Source: Chiridota heheva
Lineage: Eukaryota; Echinodermata; Holothuroidea; Apodida; Chiridotidae
Reading direction: 5' to 3'
NCBI GenBank assembly: GCA_020152595.1
Contig: JAIGNY010000154.1
Coordinates: 329,501 to 393,500 of the forward strand
Length of the DNA: 64,000 nt
Below the pieces are notes generated by a model. It had not been told where the DNA came from. It saw only the letters and a program-made list of their open reading frames with translations, and made no database searches. The position numbers were made by a program, and so were the translations under genes. The first letter of the stretch is position 1; each line of letters starts with the position of its first letter. Shown piece by piece: positions 34,869 through 46,860 of the stretch.

Positions 34869-35744
34869 AAGTTTTGAACTAAATTCTGATTGGTTAATAA
34901 GTTTTGAAGTTTGTGTGAGATGACACAGATGAAAAAATAAATTGGCTTAGCTTGAAAGCTTCAACAATATTTTATTTCAAAAAGTCATCTTAACTATTAG
35001 ATGGGAAGCATACATTATAAGAGGTATCACTACACTTCAAAAATATTCAAACTCTACAATTATAAGCCTCAAGAAAAGATGAATCTGTTGTTTTTTTACT
35101 TGGAGAAATCACAGATATATTGATGACTAAATACTCCTGACTTACACAATGACCTGACTGTCTGAATCTTGCACATGAACAGTTCCTTGAATACCAAAAA
35201 TAAGTCGGATACTGTTTTCTTTTTTCAAAAGCATTAAAACTGATAAAACTGTTATTATGATTTGCTTGCTATTAAGGTATTTGGACAGGCAGAGATTTTG
35301 TTTTACCAGGCTATGATGAACGAGGATTCAATTAACCTTTCTTAATTACAAGATTGACAGCTATTTCAACCAATCAATGCATGAATTTGCCTAACAACAA
35401 AATCTGTCAAGTGGGGCAAACATTCTATGCAGTATTAGTACAGTAGAGCTACTTGGCAGTAGCAGTCAATGCAATATACGGTACTAAACAAATTTCTGTA
35501 CACACAAGACTGAGTGGTGACAAAATGATGAACAAAAATTGCGCTTACGGGCCCGCTGTGGGCTTTGTAAATCAGATTCCTATTACCAAGAATGATTAGC
35601 AAATGCAATTTTGTTTATTCCTTTTGTTAAAAACCCTAAAAATCTGGAGAAGTGCCATAATGGGTCAAAACTTGCAGCAGGACACATGAACATCCAAATA
35701 TCAATGCATTGGTAATGCATGATTGCAGATTTGAGGTTTGTTTT
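34869..35744. other. No gene recognised
   Basis: AT-rich DNA; no coding or repeat signal. Confidence 0.5.
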
Positions 35745-35760
35745 CCCCACCTAGTTACCG

Positions 35761-35979
35761 CATTGCTGTGGTGGGCGTGGCCTTGCTGTGGTAAGCGTGG
35801 CCTTGCTATGGTGGGCATGGCCTTGCTATGATGGGCGTGGCCTTGCTAAGGTGGGCGTGGCCTTGCTATGGTGGGCATGGCCTTGCTATGGTGGGCGTGG
35901 CCTTGCTATGGTGGCGTGGCCTTGCTATGGTGGGCATGGCCTTGCTAAGGTGGGCGTGGCTTTGCTATGGTGGGCATGG
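35761..35979 (+). repeat. 20-bp minisatellite, ~11 copies
   Basis: The unit is CCTTGCTATGGTGGGCGTGG, with TGTG, TAAG and CATG variants and one 19-bp unit. The open frame through it (Trp-Trp-Ala-Trp repeats) is a by-product. Confidence 0.95.
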
Positions 35980-36110
35980 CCTATTTCTGTGCTTAGGTTA
36001 ATTCTGAGCAGAACAGTCTTTAAATGGTCACAATAGTACTTTACGTTTTTAAGTTCCGACAAATCAAAGTTTGTCAACATTTTCAGCCGGTACAAAATGA
36101 TGTTTATTCT
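35980..36110 (-). repeat. Dispersed repeat R4, copy 1
   Basis: The complement matches 58525-58635 (AAACTTTGATTT, CTATTGTGACCATTTAAAGA, TTCTGCTCAGAATT). Confidence 0.85.
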
Positions 36111-36761
36111 TAAAATAATTTATTTATATCTTCATTGAAGATCGTTTACATCGAAAACTGTAATTAATGGGGCAAGGGAAAGTTAATTAAAATTGTTATG
36201 AAGAGATAAGATGTAAATTAAGGAAAGGTGACTGATTTTTAAAGCAGGGCATTGCATCATAGTATATACTATCAAATAAAGCACTTATCAAACTAATGGA
36301 ACAAAAGACCTTTATGATGGGCTTTGAAAAAAGGCTTTAATGTTGCTATCGTAAAAAAAAAATTTTTTTTTTTTCATCCCAAGAAATATGCCCTCGAGAG
36401 AAAACAAACGTTTTGTGCAAACTTATTTATCTCCATAATTATTCATCATTCATTACATCACCACCATTCATATAAATTTAATACCAAATTCTACAAAAAT
36501 AAATATATTCTAATGTTCAAATAAAATTAGATGGATTTTTCTGCACATATACACTATTTCATAACACGTGCTTAACACCTAGCCAAAACATTGACACTCT
36601 TTATAATCTTTTTAATCCATTCTTGAAACAGAGCCACATTAAAAACCTATTGAACAAATCATTTCTCACTGCCCTTCAAATGACTTTACTACCTAAAACA
36701 AAGAAACAGGAAGAATTAATTACTTGCCTTTCAAAATGTGAACCTGGTGGTGCAAGATTAT
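36111..36761. other. No gene recognised
   Basis: AT-rich, with an A9/T10 run at 36352-36374. Confidence 0.5.
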
Positions 36762-36765
36762 TTAA

Positions 36766-36997
36766 AGGGGCACTAGACTGAAAAGTGAAGGTGTGCGAGT
36801 TTGTGAATTTCACAGATATATTATCCCACAACAGATCGATAAATTTCATGCCTCCATAGCCCACAGAGGGCGTGAGGGCAAATACAACTCGAATATCTAT
36901 ATTAACCAGAAAATTGTTATACTGTTGCATGCTAGATAAGCATTTTATTTTTTGGGGACCCCTAAAAACATGCCCTGCTTTTCAGTCTAGCGCTCCT
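36766..36997. mobile_element. piggyBac-type MITE with TTAA target duplication, 232 bp
   Basis: The ends AGGGGCACTAGACTGAAAAG and the complement of CTTTTCAGTCTAGCGCTCCT match at 18 of 20 bases. Both sides are flanked by TTAA (36762-36765 and 36998-37001), the target of piggyBac transposases. There is no transposase inside. Confidence 0.85.
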
Positions 36998-37001
36998 TTA
37001 A

Positions 37002-37479
37002 AGAATATGATCAGGGAGGTGTAATTTAAAACTCCCTGACATGATTAACAAGGGGATACGCAGGTTACGCACTTAGTGATGTGTGACCAACCATGTCATG
37101 AAGCTTTTAGGTTTCTGTCTTCATGTTCCAGCCTGCAACATGAACTCTCAACCTTCCTTTTTTATTGGCCATGTCAATGCAAACAGAAATGCCCTGTAAA
37201 TCTTTGCACTATTGTTAAAATTCTTGCTCTAGAAATATTTCTGACCTGTAAATCTTTGTGCCCCTGTAAATCTTTGTGCCCCTGTTAATATTTTTGGCCT
37301 GAAAATCTTTCTGAAAATATTTCAGAACATTGTTATCCATTCTTAATTAAAACATACATCAAAAATACTTATTCTTTTACATAAAATCAAAAATACATTT
37401 TTTTCAATACATTTTGAAAAAGGCCTTTTCCTGCAGATGCAAAATAATTGAAACGCAGACCTAAATAAAATGCAGCTAA
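37002..37479. other. No gene; small GTAAATCTTTGTGCCCCT tandem
   Basis: Two to four degenerate copies of a 19-bp GTAAATCTTTGTGCCCCT unit lie at 37195-37305. Nothing else was seen. Confidence 0.6.
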
Positions 37480-38600
37480 ATGATCAATCTTGCTTAATGA
37501 TCAATCTTGCTAAATGATCAATCTTGCTAAACGATCACTCTTGTTAAAAGATCAATCTTGTTAAAAGATCAATCTTGCTAAATGATCAATCTTGCTACAC
37601 AATCAATCTTGCTAAATCAATCTTGCTAAATGATCAATGTTGTTACACAATCAATCTTGCTAAATGATCAATCTTGCTAAATAATCAATCTTGCTAAATG
37701 ATCAATCTTGCTAAATGATCAATCTTGCTAAATGATCAATCTTGCTAAATGATCAGTCTTGCTAAGTGATCAATTTTGCTTAATGATCAGTCTTGCTAAA
37801 TGATCAATCTTGCTAAATGATCAATCTTGCTAAATTATCAATCTTACTTAATGATCAATCATACCTAATGATCAGTCTTGCTAAGTAATCAATTTTGCTT
37901 ACTGATCAACCTTGATAAATGGTCAATCTTGCTAAATGATCAATATTGCTAAATGATCAATCTTGCTAAATGATCAATCTTTCTAAATGATCAATCTTAC
38001 TTAATGATCAGTCTTGCTAACTGATCAATCTCCCTTAATAATCAATTTTGCTAAAATATCAACCTTGCTTAATAATCAATTTTGATAAATGATCAATCAT
38101 GCTTTATGACCAATCATGCTTAATGATTGATTTTACTTCTTTCAAGACTTGGTTAGGAACCTTGCTCAAAGATCAGTCATTCAAGGTAAATAATATTGAT
38201 AAACCATCAATCATTCAATGTGATCAATCTGCTAAATGATCATTTTTTTCCAATTTTGTTCAATGATCAGTCTTTTAAGGTGAGCAACCTTGCTAAATGA
38301 TCAATCATGCTTAATGACCAATCATGCTTAATGACCAATCATGCTTAATGACCAATCATGCTTAATGATCAATCTTACTTCTTTCAAGACTTGGTTAGGA
38401 ACCTTGCTCAAGGATCAGTCGTTCAAGGTGAACAATATTGATAAACGATCAATCATTCAATGTGATCAATCTGCTAAATGATCAGTTTTTTAATTTGATT
38501 AATCTTGCTTAATGATCAATTTTTCAATGTGATCAATCTTGCTCAATAATCAGTCAATCAAGATGAGCAATATTGACAAATCAATCTTTCAAGGTGAGGA
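37480..38600 (+). repeat. 17-bp minisatellite built on TGATCA
   Basis: The unit is TGATCAATCTTGCTAAA with many one- or two-base variants over 1.1 kb. In the second half a ~242-bp higher-order unit (with CTTCTTTCAAGACTTGG at 38136 and 38378) is duplicated. Confidence 0.95.
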
Positions 38601-38859
38601 ATCTTGCTCTATAGTAAATACTTCTCACTGGACAAAAAATCCTGACAAAAGAGATCAATCTTTCTTAATAGTTAAGTCTGATTAGATATTTGATTTTTTA
38701 AGTGGGAAATAATTTACTTGCCATCCATTACACAGAAACATGGTTACTTTCGATTTTGGCAACATGCCAGCAGAAGAAATTTAATTAGGATGTATGCCCA
38801 ACATAGAGCCCTTGCTTTGACAGCAGTTACTTTTCAGATATTTTTTTAAACCCCACTAA

Positions 38860-38865
38860 TTTATT
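38860..38865 (-). promoter_or_regulatory. Candidate polyadenylation signal for the GPCR
   Basis: AATAAA on the minus strand, ~220 bases past the GPCR stop. AT-rich context makes chance occurrence possible. Confidence 0.35.
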
Positions 38866-39081
38866 ATATTTCATAAAGATAAACAATCAGATTATTTTCT
38901 TTGCTATTATCAAAAAGGCAGGATAACAATTAAAATATTGAAGAGCAGTACCAAAATATTATATATCAATACATCATATATCAATATATCATATATCAAT
39001 ATAATTATATCGCCCAATATACCAGCTGCACAATCATCCACCTTTTCAATAGTTTTTGCCATTTCAAAACTTCAAATAACT

Positions 39082-40373
39082 TTAACATGAATCCGATTGG
39101 CTCTTGCACTGCTCCACTGTCTTAGAGATGGATTTTATAATCACCAGCGATTTTGATTGGTTATTGTTTTCGTTTTTCTGGTTATAATACGCCTCACTAT
39201 ACAGCAACTGGAGATGTTGCACATTATTCCCGACAATGCTGTTCGTACGACTTAAACCATCCGAAAGACGAGAGTCTCTCCTTTGAAAACGCCCTCTATC
39301 GTCTGGTTTTCTGGCAACATTAAAAGATTTCTTCAGTCTACAAAATGCAGCTTTGAAGTCCGAGCCACGATAAGCATACACCCAGGGATTGAGGGCGCTG
39401 CTCAATAAAACTAATAGTACTGCATATCTTTGGATTGTAAATTCCTTGAAACAATTCGTACAGAAGAGTTCAGTAAGTATAATCACAATGAATAATACCC
39501 ACGTACATGTGAAGACACCAATAATACTAGTTAACGTCACAAAGTATTTCTTTCCTTTAAACATGCCATATGATTTGTTCAGTTTCGCTTGTCTTAAATT
39601 TCCTTGAACGGCTGATATTGCACGGGCATGGTGTCTCGCCACAAGCATCACTCGACAGTAACAGTAAAAAATTGCTAATGTGGCCGGAACAAATATTAAA
39701 GTAAATTGTATTAAGACTGCGATATTGCTACTAATTCCTAAATTAACAAAACTCCACGTATCAATAGATTGTTCTGCTGTACTTTGGGGAGTAGTTTTAG
39801 ATTGGAGCCACGCACAAAATGAACAAATCGAAACAATGGTCACATAAAGCCAGATAACTGAACAGTAAAAAGCTATCTGGACATTTGTCAGCTTTGTTCC
39901 GTATGTAAGCGGTTTCACGAGAGCCGAGAATCGATCGTAGGCCACCAACCCTAAACTTGTTAGTGAAATACTGCACAATATTGTCACTAAACAGAATGGG
40001 ATCATGCACATGACGGCGTGGTCATCGTAATCTACGACAAGACCCATAACCAAACAGAGCGGTGATAAGATTCCAACTCCAAGATCTGCTATTGCGAGAT
40101 TGATCAAGATGTAATTAGCTGGGATTTGCAGTCTTTTATACTTGAGAACCGACATTATTATCAAGAAATTTGGGAATATTGTCACCAGTACTAAAATGGA
40201 TGTAACAGCCACAGATATAATGACATAAGGCGTCCATGCAAAATCAAACTTGAGTTTTGTTTCACATTGTCGTTATTTCCACTTTGCAATGGCTGTGAGG
40301 TAGTTATAGCCGGTTTACCAGATATGGAAGCATTAGGAGTGACAAGTTCCAACCACAGAGATAGAGCCTCCAT
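39082..40373 (-). CDS. Rhodopsin-class G-protein-coupled receptor (apparent frameshift in the N-terminus)
   Basis: A seven-helix receptor of the plasma membrane, ligand unknown. The seven-helix frame (39082 to ~40239) shows TM1 with PNFLIIM, TM2 with LAIADLG (the sodium-site Asp), Cys of TM3 three turns before, YDRF in place of DRY, TM6 with CTWVLF (no Pro) and NPWVYAYR for NPxxY. A Ser/Asn-rich tail follows. No Cys is visible in the second extracellular loop, so the usual disulphide is doubtful; the third loop has CTNC. Upstream in this frame a TAA at ~40272 precedes any ATG. A different frame starting at ATG 40371-40373 gives MEALSLWLELVTPNAS... with NAS and NSS glycosylation sites, a plausible receptor N-terminus, and overlaps to ~40250. 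One base of indel, or a small intron, would join them. Aminergic/adenosine/orphan relatives are possible. It is one coding block, apparently intronless after the junction. Confidence 0.85.
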
Positions 40374-41036
40374 TTTGAAAAATGTCTCTTTGCTGTTAAA
40401 AGTAGTATTGATTCATTGCATAAATGTCCATTTTAAAATCTCTCTTGTTAATCAACCTGTCCTAGAAGTGATACGTAGTTATCCCTTGTGTATTAAGATG
40501 GCGCATTCCAAAATGGGCTTTGGTTCGTTCATCCTGCGAAGTACATGTTTACAGAATCTCTCATGAAAATCATCCAGGTGCCCTCTGCTCTTTGATAAAT
40601 TGTCAACTGCAGCACTCGGTCTATGACAAAAAAGGAAAGAAGAATATTAATATAAACACGCTAGATATTTCCACACTAAAAATTTCTGCAATAATGAACT
40701 CAAAGAGATATACAAGAAATAACTAAATGTTGACAGTTTTTACATAGACTATATAAAACCCATAGGTTGTATGTTCAAACTTTTAAGCTTGTTTTAAGAA
40801 CAATTATTATCATAGCACTATTGGATTATAACACTATTGGATTGGTTTCCTATAATGCATACTGTAGTTGTAAAGCAAAACTATTCAAACATCCAACATG
40901 TGTTTAATGTGCAAACCTTTAACAGGGCAACAATATTTTACCAAGAAACTAAAACAGCTTTCACCTTTCATGAAACTTTGAGGATGAAATTGACCAAATT
41001 GGAAAATGGACCATCCTTTCTAAAAGTATTTGAGGG
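40374..41036. other. Upstream region of the GPCR
   Basis: No clear promoter motif or upstream exon could be fixed. Short open frames on the plus strand are not protein-like. Confidence 0.45.
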
Positions 41037-41201
41037 CATGTCAGACCTTTTTTTAAATGAGGGTAGGGGAGGGGGCATGTGGCAGACCTTCAGTTTTAAA
41101 TGAGGGTAGGGGAGGGGGAATGGCAGACCTTCAGTTTTAAATGAGGGTAGATGAGGGGGACATGGCAGACATTCAGTTTTAAATGAGGGTAGGGGAGGGG
41201 T
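41037..41201 (+). repeat. ~41-bp minisatellite, 4 copies
   Basis: The unit CAGACCTTCAGTTTTAAATG plus AGGGTAGGGGAGGGGG recurs four times with small length changes. Confidence 0.92.
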
Positions 41202-42745
41202 ATACAAAGTTGTGCCCTATAGGTACAAGGGGTAAATTTTAAAGATTTTATTTCTGATAAATAAGTAAAGAGTAATACATCGCCTCACTACTCCTGTTGA
41301 GCATTCCCAACCCCCTAATACTACTGTACCAATAGACTGCAAAAATAAAAAATGCAAATAAACTTACCAAAGAATACAATTGACCCAAATGTTGAAGAAA
41401 AAAAATCCCCAAACAAAGATCTAATCGTTTGAAATAAGACAAATACCACTGTCACAAAACCGTAACATACCCAAATCCAAAAACAAAATCTCTCATATTT
41501 GCTCACACAGTAACCTTCTGTTTGCTTGAAAAATATTGGCCAGTAAATCAAAACATTTCCTTAACGTCAGTATTAAGTTAACCTCCTGCACATTCCACAC
41601 ATTGATTTCCCATTTTAATCAAATGATATATATATATTACTTACAAATTCCTTGCAAGCTTTTCAGAGTAGCAAAGATACCTCGGTGTAACAATGCTGCA
41701 CCCTCAACCATGAAATTACTAACGTCAAACAATTCCATACAGAAATATCAAATTCTCACTTGAACTTTATTTTACTTTCTAAGAGATGCAGATCTGTTCA
41801 GGAATTTCAATTATTCTGGACAAAATTTTTATTCTGTCCGTAACTATAGACAAAAAAAAAATGGAATTTTTTTTATTCATGCAATGATTGGAAAATTTCC
41901 AACAATTCTGCATTAATTCAAAAGAAGAAAATATTTTTCAGAAATGATGAAAATACACAAACTTTGATTCAAATCAGCATGTTTATTCAATCATTGATCT
42001 TAACAGATTGATGGAACAGACACAAGGTTGTTTCAAAGCAGCTTAAGTAACAATGACTTCTTTACACAGCAGTTCCAAAAGTAAAATAATGAAACTTATT
42101 TCAATTTCATTCTTGACTATCTGCATACAATCATTTTTGAGCAATTAGTTAAGCTTGTATCGCTGTTTCAATTCCTTTAAATCTGATTATATGAAAGAAT
42201 GAAGACTTCCAAAACAAACCGAGGTCAGATGAAGAATGAAGTACATCGTCACTTAAAACACCTCTGCACTTTTGTCCGAAAATAGTATTTCAGTGAAAAA
42301 AAGTTACTTGTACTTTGTAGACTTTCTGACTCCAAATGTGACACACAATGTATTCTTTTCTATAAACACTGACAAACTCGATACACATAATTATAACTGT
42401 TGAATGATCTGGGCAGGGGAATCAGGGAAGGGAAGGAAAACCTATAATTCCTGTTCAATTCCTTCCACGCAATTGTAACCAGAGATTAGTGTGTGTTATT
42501 TCCCTCAATCAATGGATACAGCCATAGCGTCGTTATGACAGGAAGAGGCAAGTTAGAAAATAAGAGCATCAATATTCATAGAATTGATTAATGAAAACAC
42601 TTTGTGATGAGGTGATCATGACACTAGCTGTAGAAATACTCCATAGTGATGATTACAGTTGGTCAACCATTGGGTGAGGACACATTGATCTCTTTTTTAA
42701 AAACATTTAATTAAGACAAAAACAGGTTGTGATTATTATCAACAT
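41202..42745. other. No gene recognised
   Basis: AT-rich intergenic DNA with a poly-A/poly-T pair near 41850-41872; no coding evidence. Confidence 0.5.
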
Positions 42746-42746
42746 A

Positions 42747-43057
42747 CAGCGGCAATTCTTAATAGGCGGTCCGCGGGCCAAATCTGGCCCGCCAGACAAT
42801 CCAATCTGGCCCGCGACCAATAGTCATTATATAATGCAAAACAGTGTATTGCATATTAGATCAATCTGAATGAGATCGCCGCCAGACAATCCAATCTGGC
42901 CCGCGACCAATAGTCATTACATAATGCAATACAGTGTATTGCATATTAGATCAATCTGAATGAGATCGCCGCCAGACAATCCAATCTGGCCCGCGACCAA
43001 TAGTCATTATATAATGCAATACAGTGTATTGCATGTAAGAACAATCTGAATGAGATC
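42747..43057 (+). repeat. hAT-like end followed by a 90-bp tandem repeat, 3 copies
   Basis: CAGCGGCAATTCTTAATAGG followed by CGGTCCGCGGGCCAAATCTGG looks like the terminal sequence of many hAT non-autonomous elements. Directly after it, GCCAGACAATCCAATCTGGC starts at 42791, 42881 and 42971, a 90-bp period with few differences. The opposite terminus was not found. Confidence 0.75.
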
Positions 43058-43990
43058 GGTACAAATCACAAAATACTCGTTTATTTTGTTTTTTTCCTAC
43101 GCAGATCAGCTCACTAAAACTTCGCGGCTTATCAAATAAAATATAATCTTTAGTTCCGTTATAAATTGGGCTCCCGGCTTGTCAAAGAGAGGTGGATTAG
43201 AGAACCGCTAAAATCTGACGTACATCCTTCTTATCGTGCATGCTCTCAACTTGTTTGTATTCAGGGATTGTTTTGACAGGTTTGTTTGTCACATGACGCT
43301 GGTTTCTCCATGCGATTGGCCCATGGCCTGAAACTGTTGTGAAATGATGGCCCTTGAAAAATTTGAAACAAACACAAACAGTGACATGGACTCAATTGTT
43401 TTTCTATCTTTTTTGCAGCAAACAGACTTTTGGATGAAAATTATAATTGATTGGATTCTATATCGATAAAGAAGAAATATGAGATCGGTACAAATCACAA
43501 AATACTCGTTTATTGGGTATACTCGTTTGTTGGGTATTGCATACCTCATTTCTTGAGGTATGCAATACCCAACAGCATCACCTTGATTAATCTTAATTGG
43601 TTTTTTCCTACGCAGATCAGCTGACTAAAACATCGCGGCTTATCAAATAAAATATAATCTCTAGTTCCGCTATAAATTGGGCTCCCGGCTTGTCAAAGAG
43701 AGGTGGATTAGAGAACCGCTAAAATCTGACGTACATCCTTCTTATCGTGCATGCTCTCAACTTGTTTGTATTCAGGGATTGTTTTGACAGGTTTGTTTGT
43801 CACATGACGCTGGTTTCTCCATGCGATTGGCCCATGGCCTGAAACTGTTGTGAAATGATGGCCCTTGAAAAATTTGAAACAAACACAAACAGTGACATGG
43901 ACTCAATTGTTTTTCTATCTTTTTTGCAGCAAACAGAATTTTAGATGTAAATTAAAATTGATTGGATTCTATATCGATAAAGAAGAAATA
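43054..43990 (+). repeat. Recent segmental tandem duplication
   Basis: The block starting CCTACGCAGATCAGCT at 43096 recurs at 43606 for ~380 bp with only a few substitutions. GAGATCGGTACAAATCACAA occurs at 43052 and 43481. Between the copies is a palindrome (43528-43574) and a piece shared with the 21-bp array's right flank. Confidence 0.92.
43528..43574. repeat. 21-bp-stem perfect hairpin
   Basis: TGTTGGGTATTGCATACCTC plus A at 43528-43548 pairs fully with 43554-43574 around a 5-base loop. One arm equals the terminal unit of the 44677-45400 minisatellite. Confidence 0.93.
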
Positions 43991-44676
43991 TTAATGATAT
44001 CGTCAGACCTTTGATATCAGGGTAAATTGATAGCTCAAACGATACACACAACCAGGGAGTTGGAACAGAACCAAAGACAACATGTACATAAAACCCTAGC
44101 TATTCCGTATAGAATTTATTCATTTGTGTGACTGTCCCCACCTCCCACCCCTCCCTCAATTGAGAAGTTTGCTGCACATTCCTCTGAAACTTTACAATTT
44201 GAAAAAGTCAAAATGCATTTGAAAATGCAATTGGAAGTTTGTTTGATGGCAAGTTGTTACTTGTTGTATTGAAGAAATTTGTTCTCCACAACATTTCTTG
44301 ACAAATAACAAAGTATACTTTGAATGTCACTGAATTTCAAGTTATGTAAAACATATACATTGGGCCAACAGAAAGAAAGAAATATATTTTAATCATACTT
44401 TTCCTCTTATTTTGAATCTACTTTTTTTCTTCATTTTTTTTAGCAAAAGATTTTGATGATATCACCAGTGAATGTGGAGTGCCCCTCACCACCTCACCTT
44501 GGTGATCAAGGGATGATAAACAATATTATGAAATCACCCCACAGGTTTTTTCAGTAAATAGCTGAAGGCTTCATAACAGTTTTTAAATTAAATCATCATA
44601 TCACTTTAACACAACAACAACATATAATGTTATTATGAACGCATGTGACGTCAAGCCGTTGCAAACCATTTTTTAG
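43991..44676. other. No gene recognised
   Basis: AT-rich DNA leading into the 21-bp array. Confidence 0.5.
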
Positions 44677-45400
44677 GGTATGCAAGCTGCTTCTTGAGGT
44701 ATGCAAGCTGTTTTTTGAGGTATGCAAGCTGTTTCTTGAGGTATGCAAGCTGTTTCTTGAGGTATGCAAGCTGTTTCTTGAGGTATGCAAGCTGTTTCTT
44801 GAGGTATGCAAGCTGTTTCTTGAGTTATGCAAGCTGTTTCTTGAGGTATGCAAGCTGTTTCTTGAGGTATGCAAGCCATTTCTTGAGGTAAGCAAGCCAC
44901 TTCTTGGGGTATGCAAGCTGCTTTTTAAGGTATGCAAGCCGTTTCTTGAGGTAAGCAAGCTGTTTCTTGAGGTATGCAAGCCGTTTCTTGAGGTATGCAA
45001 GCCGTTTCCGTTTATTGAGGTATGCAAGCCGTTTCTTGAGGTATGCCAGCCGTTTCTTGAGGTACATCGTTTCTTGAGGTACGTTAGCTGTTTCTTGAGG
45101 TGTGCAAGCTGTTTCTTGAGGTATGCAAGCTGTTTCTTGAGGTATGCAAGCCACTTGTTGAGGTACGTAAGCTGTTTCTTGAGGCATGCAAGCCATTTCT
45201 TGAGGTACGTAAGCTGTTTCTTGGGTATGCAAGCCGTTTCTTGAGGTATGCAAGCCGCTTTTGAGGTACGTAAGCTGTTTCTTGAGGTATGCAAGCCGTT
45301 TCTTGAGGTATGCAAGCCGCTTTTTGAGGTACGTAAGCTGTTTCTTGAGGTATGCAAGCCATTTCTTGAGGTATGCAAGCCATTTCTTGAGGTATGCAAT
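44677..45400 (+). repeat. 21-bp minisatellite, ~34 copies
   Basis: The unit is TATGCAAGCTGTTTCTTGAGG, with CCGT, CCAT and TACGTAAG variants. 21 is a multiple of 3 and the unit lacks stops, so several frames on both strands stay open (heptapeptides such as ACIPQET). I treat these as by-products. The right edge continues into GCATCACCTTGATTAATC, also present at 43576. Confidence 0.95.
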
Positions 45401-46860
45401 ACCCGACAGCATCACCTTGATTAATCTTAATTGGTTTAATAATTGGATGGATAAGAAATAAACTAACCACAACTAATAAAATGTTGAAAATTGTCAGACC
45501 CATTTTTCAAGTCTACATACACTGTGAAATGTCTATTATCAACAGAGATGACAAAACCAGTGGACTCACACTTCTGATTGCCTAAATATTGGTCTTAGGT
45601 TTTCCGATTTTACTGGATCTTGACTTAAAATTTACTTATTTCATGGTCGCAAATTTTTAGGCTATCCAATTTTGTCTAAATTTTGAGTGGGGGACTTGCC
45701 CTTTCACTTATGCTTCTGCATGACGCATGCTTTCAAAATAATTTGAAGGTGCCCTTCAAATTATGTATACATGTGAAATGAATTAGAAAAGAAGTAAATA
45801 CCTGTTTAGATGCTTATTAGATAGATGCGAGGTGGTATTCTGCTGAGGAATGAGGTATCGTCAGTCGTTAGTATTGCTTTACGGATATTGTTTCACAACT
45901 ATAAAAACAGCTGGAGCACAATTTGGGCTTTCTGAAAAATAAAAGGTTTACAAAATAAGAATTGCACTACCACTGATGCTTTACGTACTTTGCAACAACT
46001 GTTGCACTCTGCAACAAAATGGTTGAAATATTTTTTCCAGATTCTCACTTTTGCTGCGTCTGTATAATAAAATCAGCTTGTATCAGATTAAAAAAGTATT
46101 CATCTCGAGCTGCCATCCACTTCCACTGTTAATTGGATGTAGAATAAACTCTCTTGTCTTTCTTTTCTGCAAGAAAATGATTAACTAACCCCTCAAAAGT
46201 GTCTGAGCTATTAAAACATCCACAACCAATTAATTCAAGCCTGGCTCACATCAAACTTTAAAGCCATAACTTTGATACACAGAATATTACATAATATCAA
46301 CCCTGCACTGCCATGAATTCACTGTTTAAGTCAACAAAACAATATAACACACATGATCGAATGCTTAAGAAAATTAAATCAAACTCTAGGCATTATTATT
46401 CAAATAAATTCTTCTCAAAAAACCTTGTAAAAAAATAATCCTTTTTTTTTTCCCTTTTGAAGTATTTTCCTAGCTGCAGCTGGTACAAGGATGTAATGCA
46501 TAACTTGCCACTTCTCCCTTACCACCTGACTTAATTGCCAATCACATGGCAACATGAAACATGTGTGTTTCTTACAAATCAAATCCCATCAGTAAAAAAT
46601 GCCAAATGTTATGTAGAAATCGACCAATCACACAATGACCAATCAACCAATTGCAGAAAGTTTCAAGGAATATGAAAATATAATTTTCTTATGTAATTTC
46701 ATTGATCTGCTATTTCTTTTCAAAAAAGGGAAGATAATTCTAATAAACAGGATTTGATCTTTACCATACCCCCAACCAACCAACCTGCTGGAGAAAGCAT
46801 TTTGAACATTTTTAAGGTCTGAAAATTAAGGGAAGAAATATAAAGAAAAACAAGAGCATT
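45401..46860. other. No gene recognised
   Basis: AT-rich DNA; no coding or repeat signal beyond the array's flank. Confidence 0.5.

Noticed and set aside
35788..36036. Trp-rich 82-codon protein
   Set aside because: Translation of the 20-bp minisatellite.
37480..38600. CRISPR-like array
   Set aside because: Units are contiguous, with no constant-length unique spacers, and the context is eukaryotic.
44596..45503. Open frames of 199-267 codons on both strands with heptad-like repeats
   Set aside because: The 21-bp unit is stop-free in several frames; simultaneous opening on both strands shows a repeat artefact, not a coiled-coil protein.
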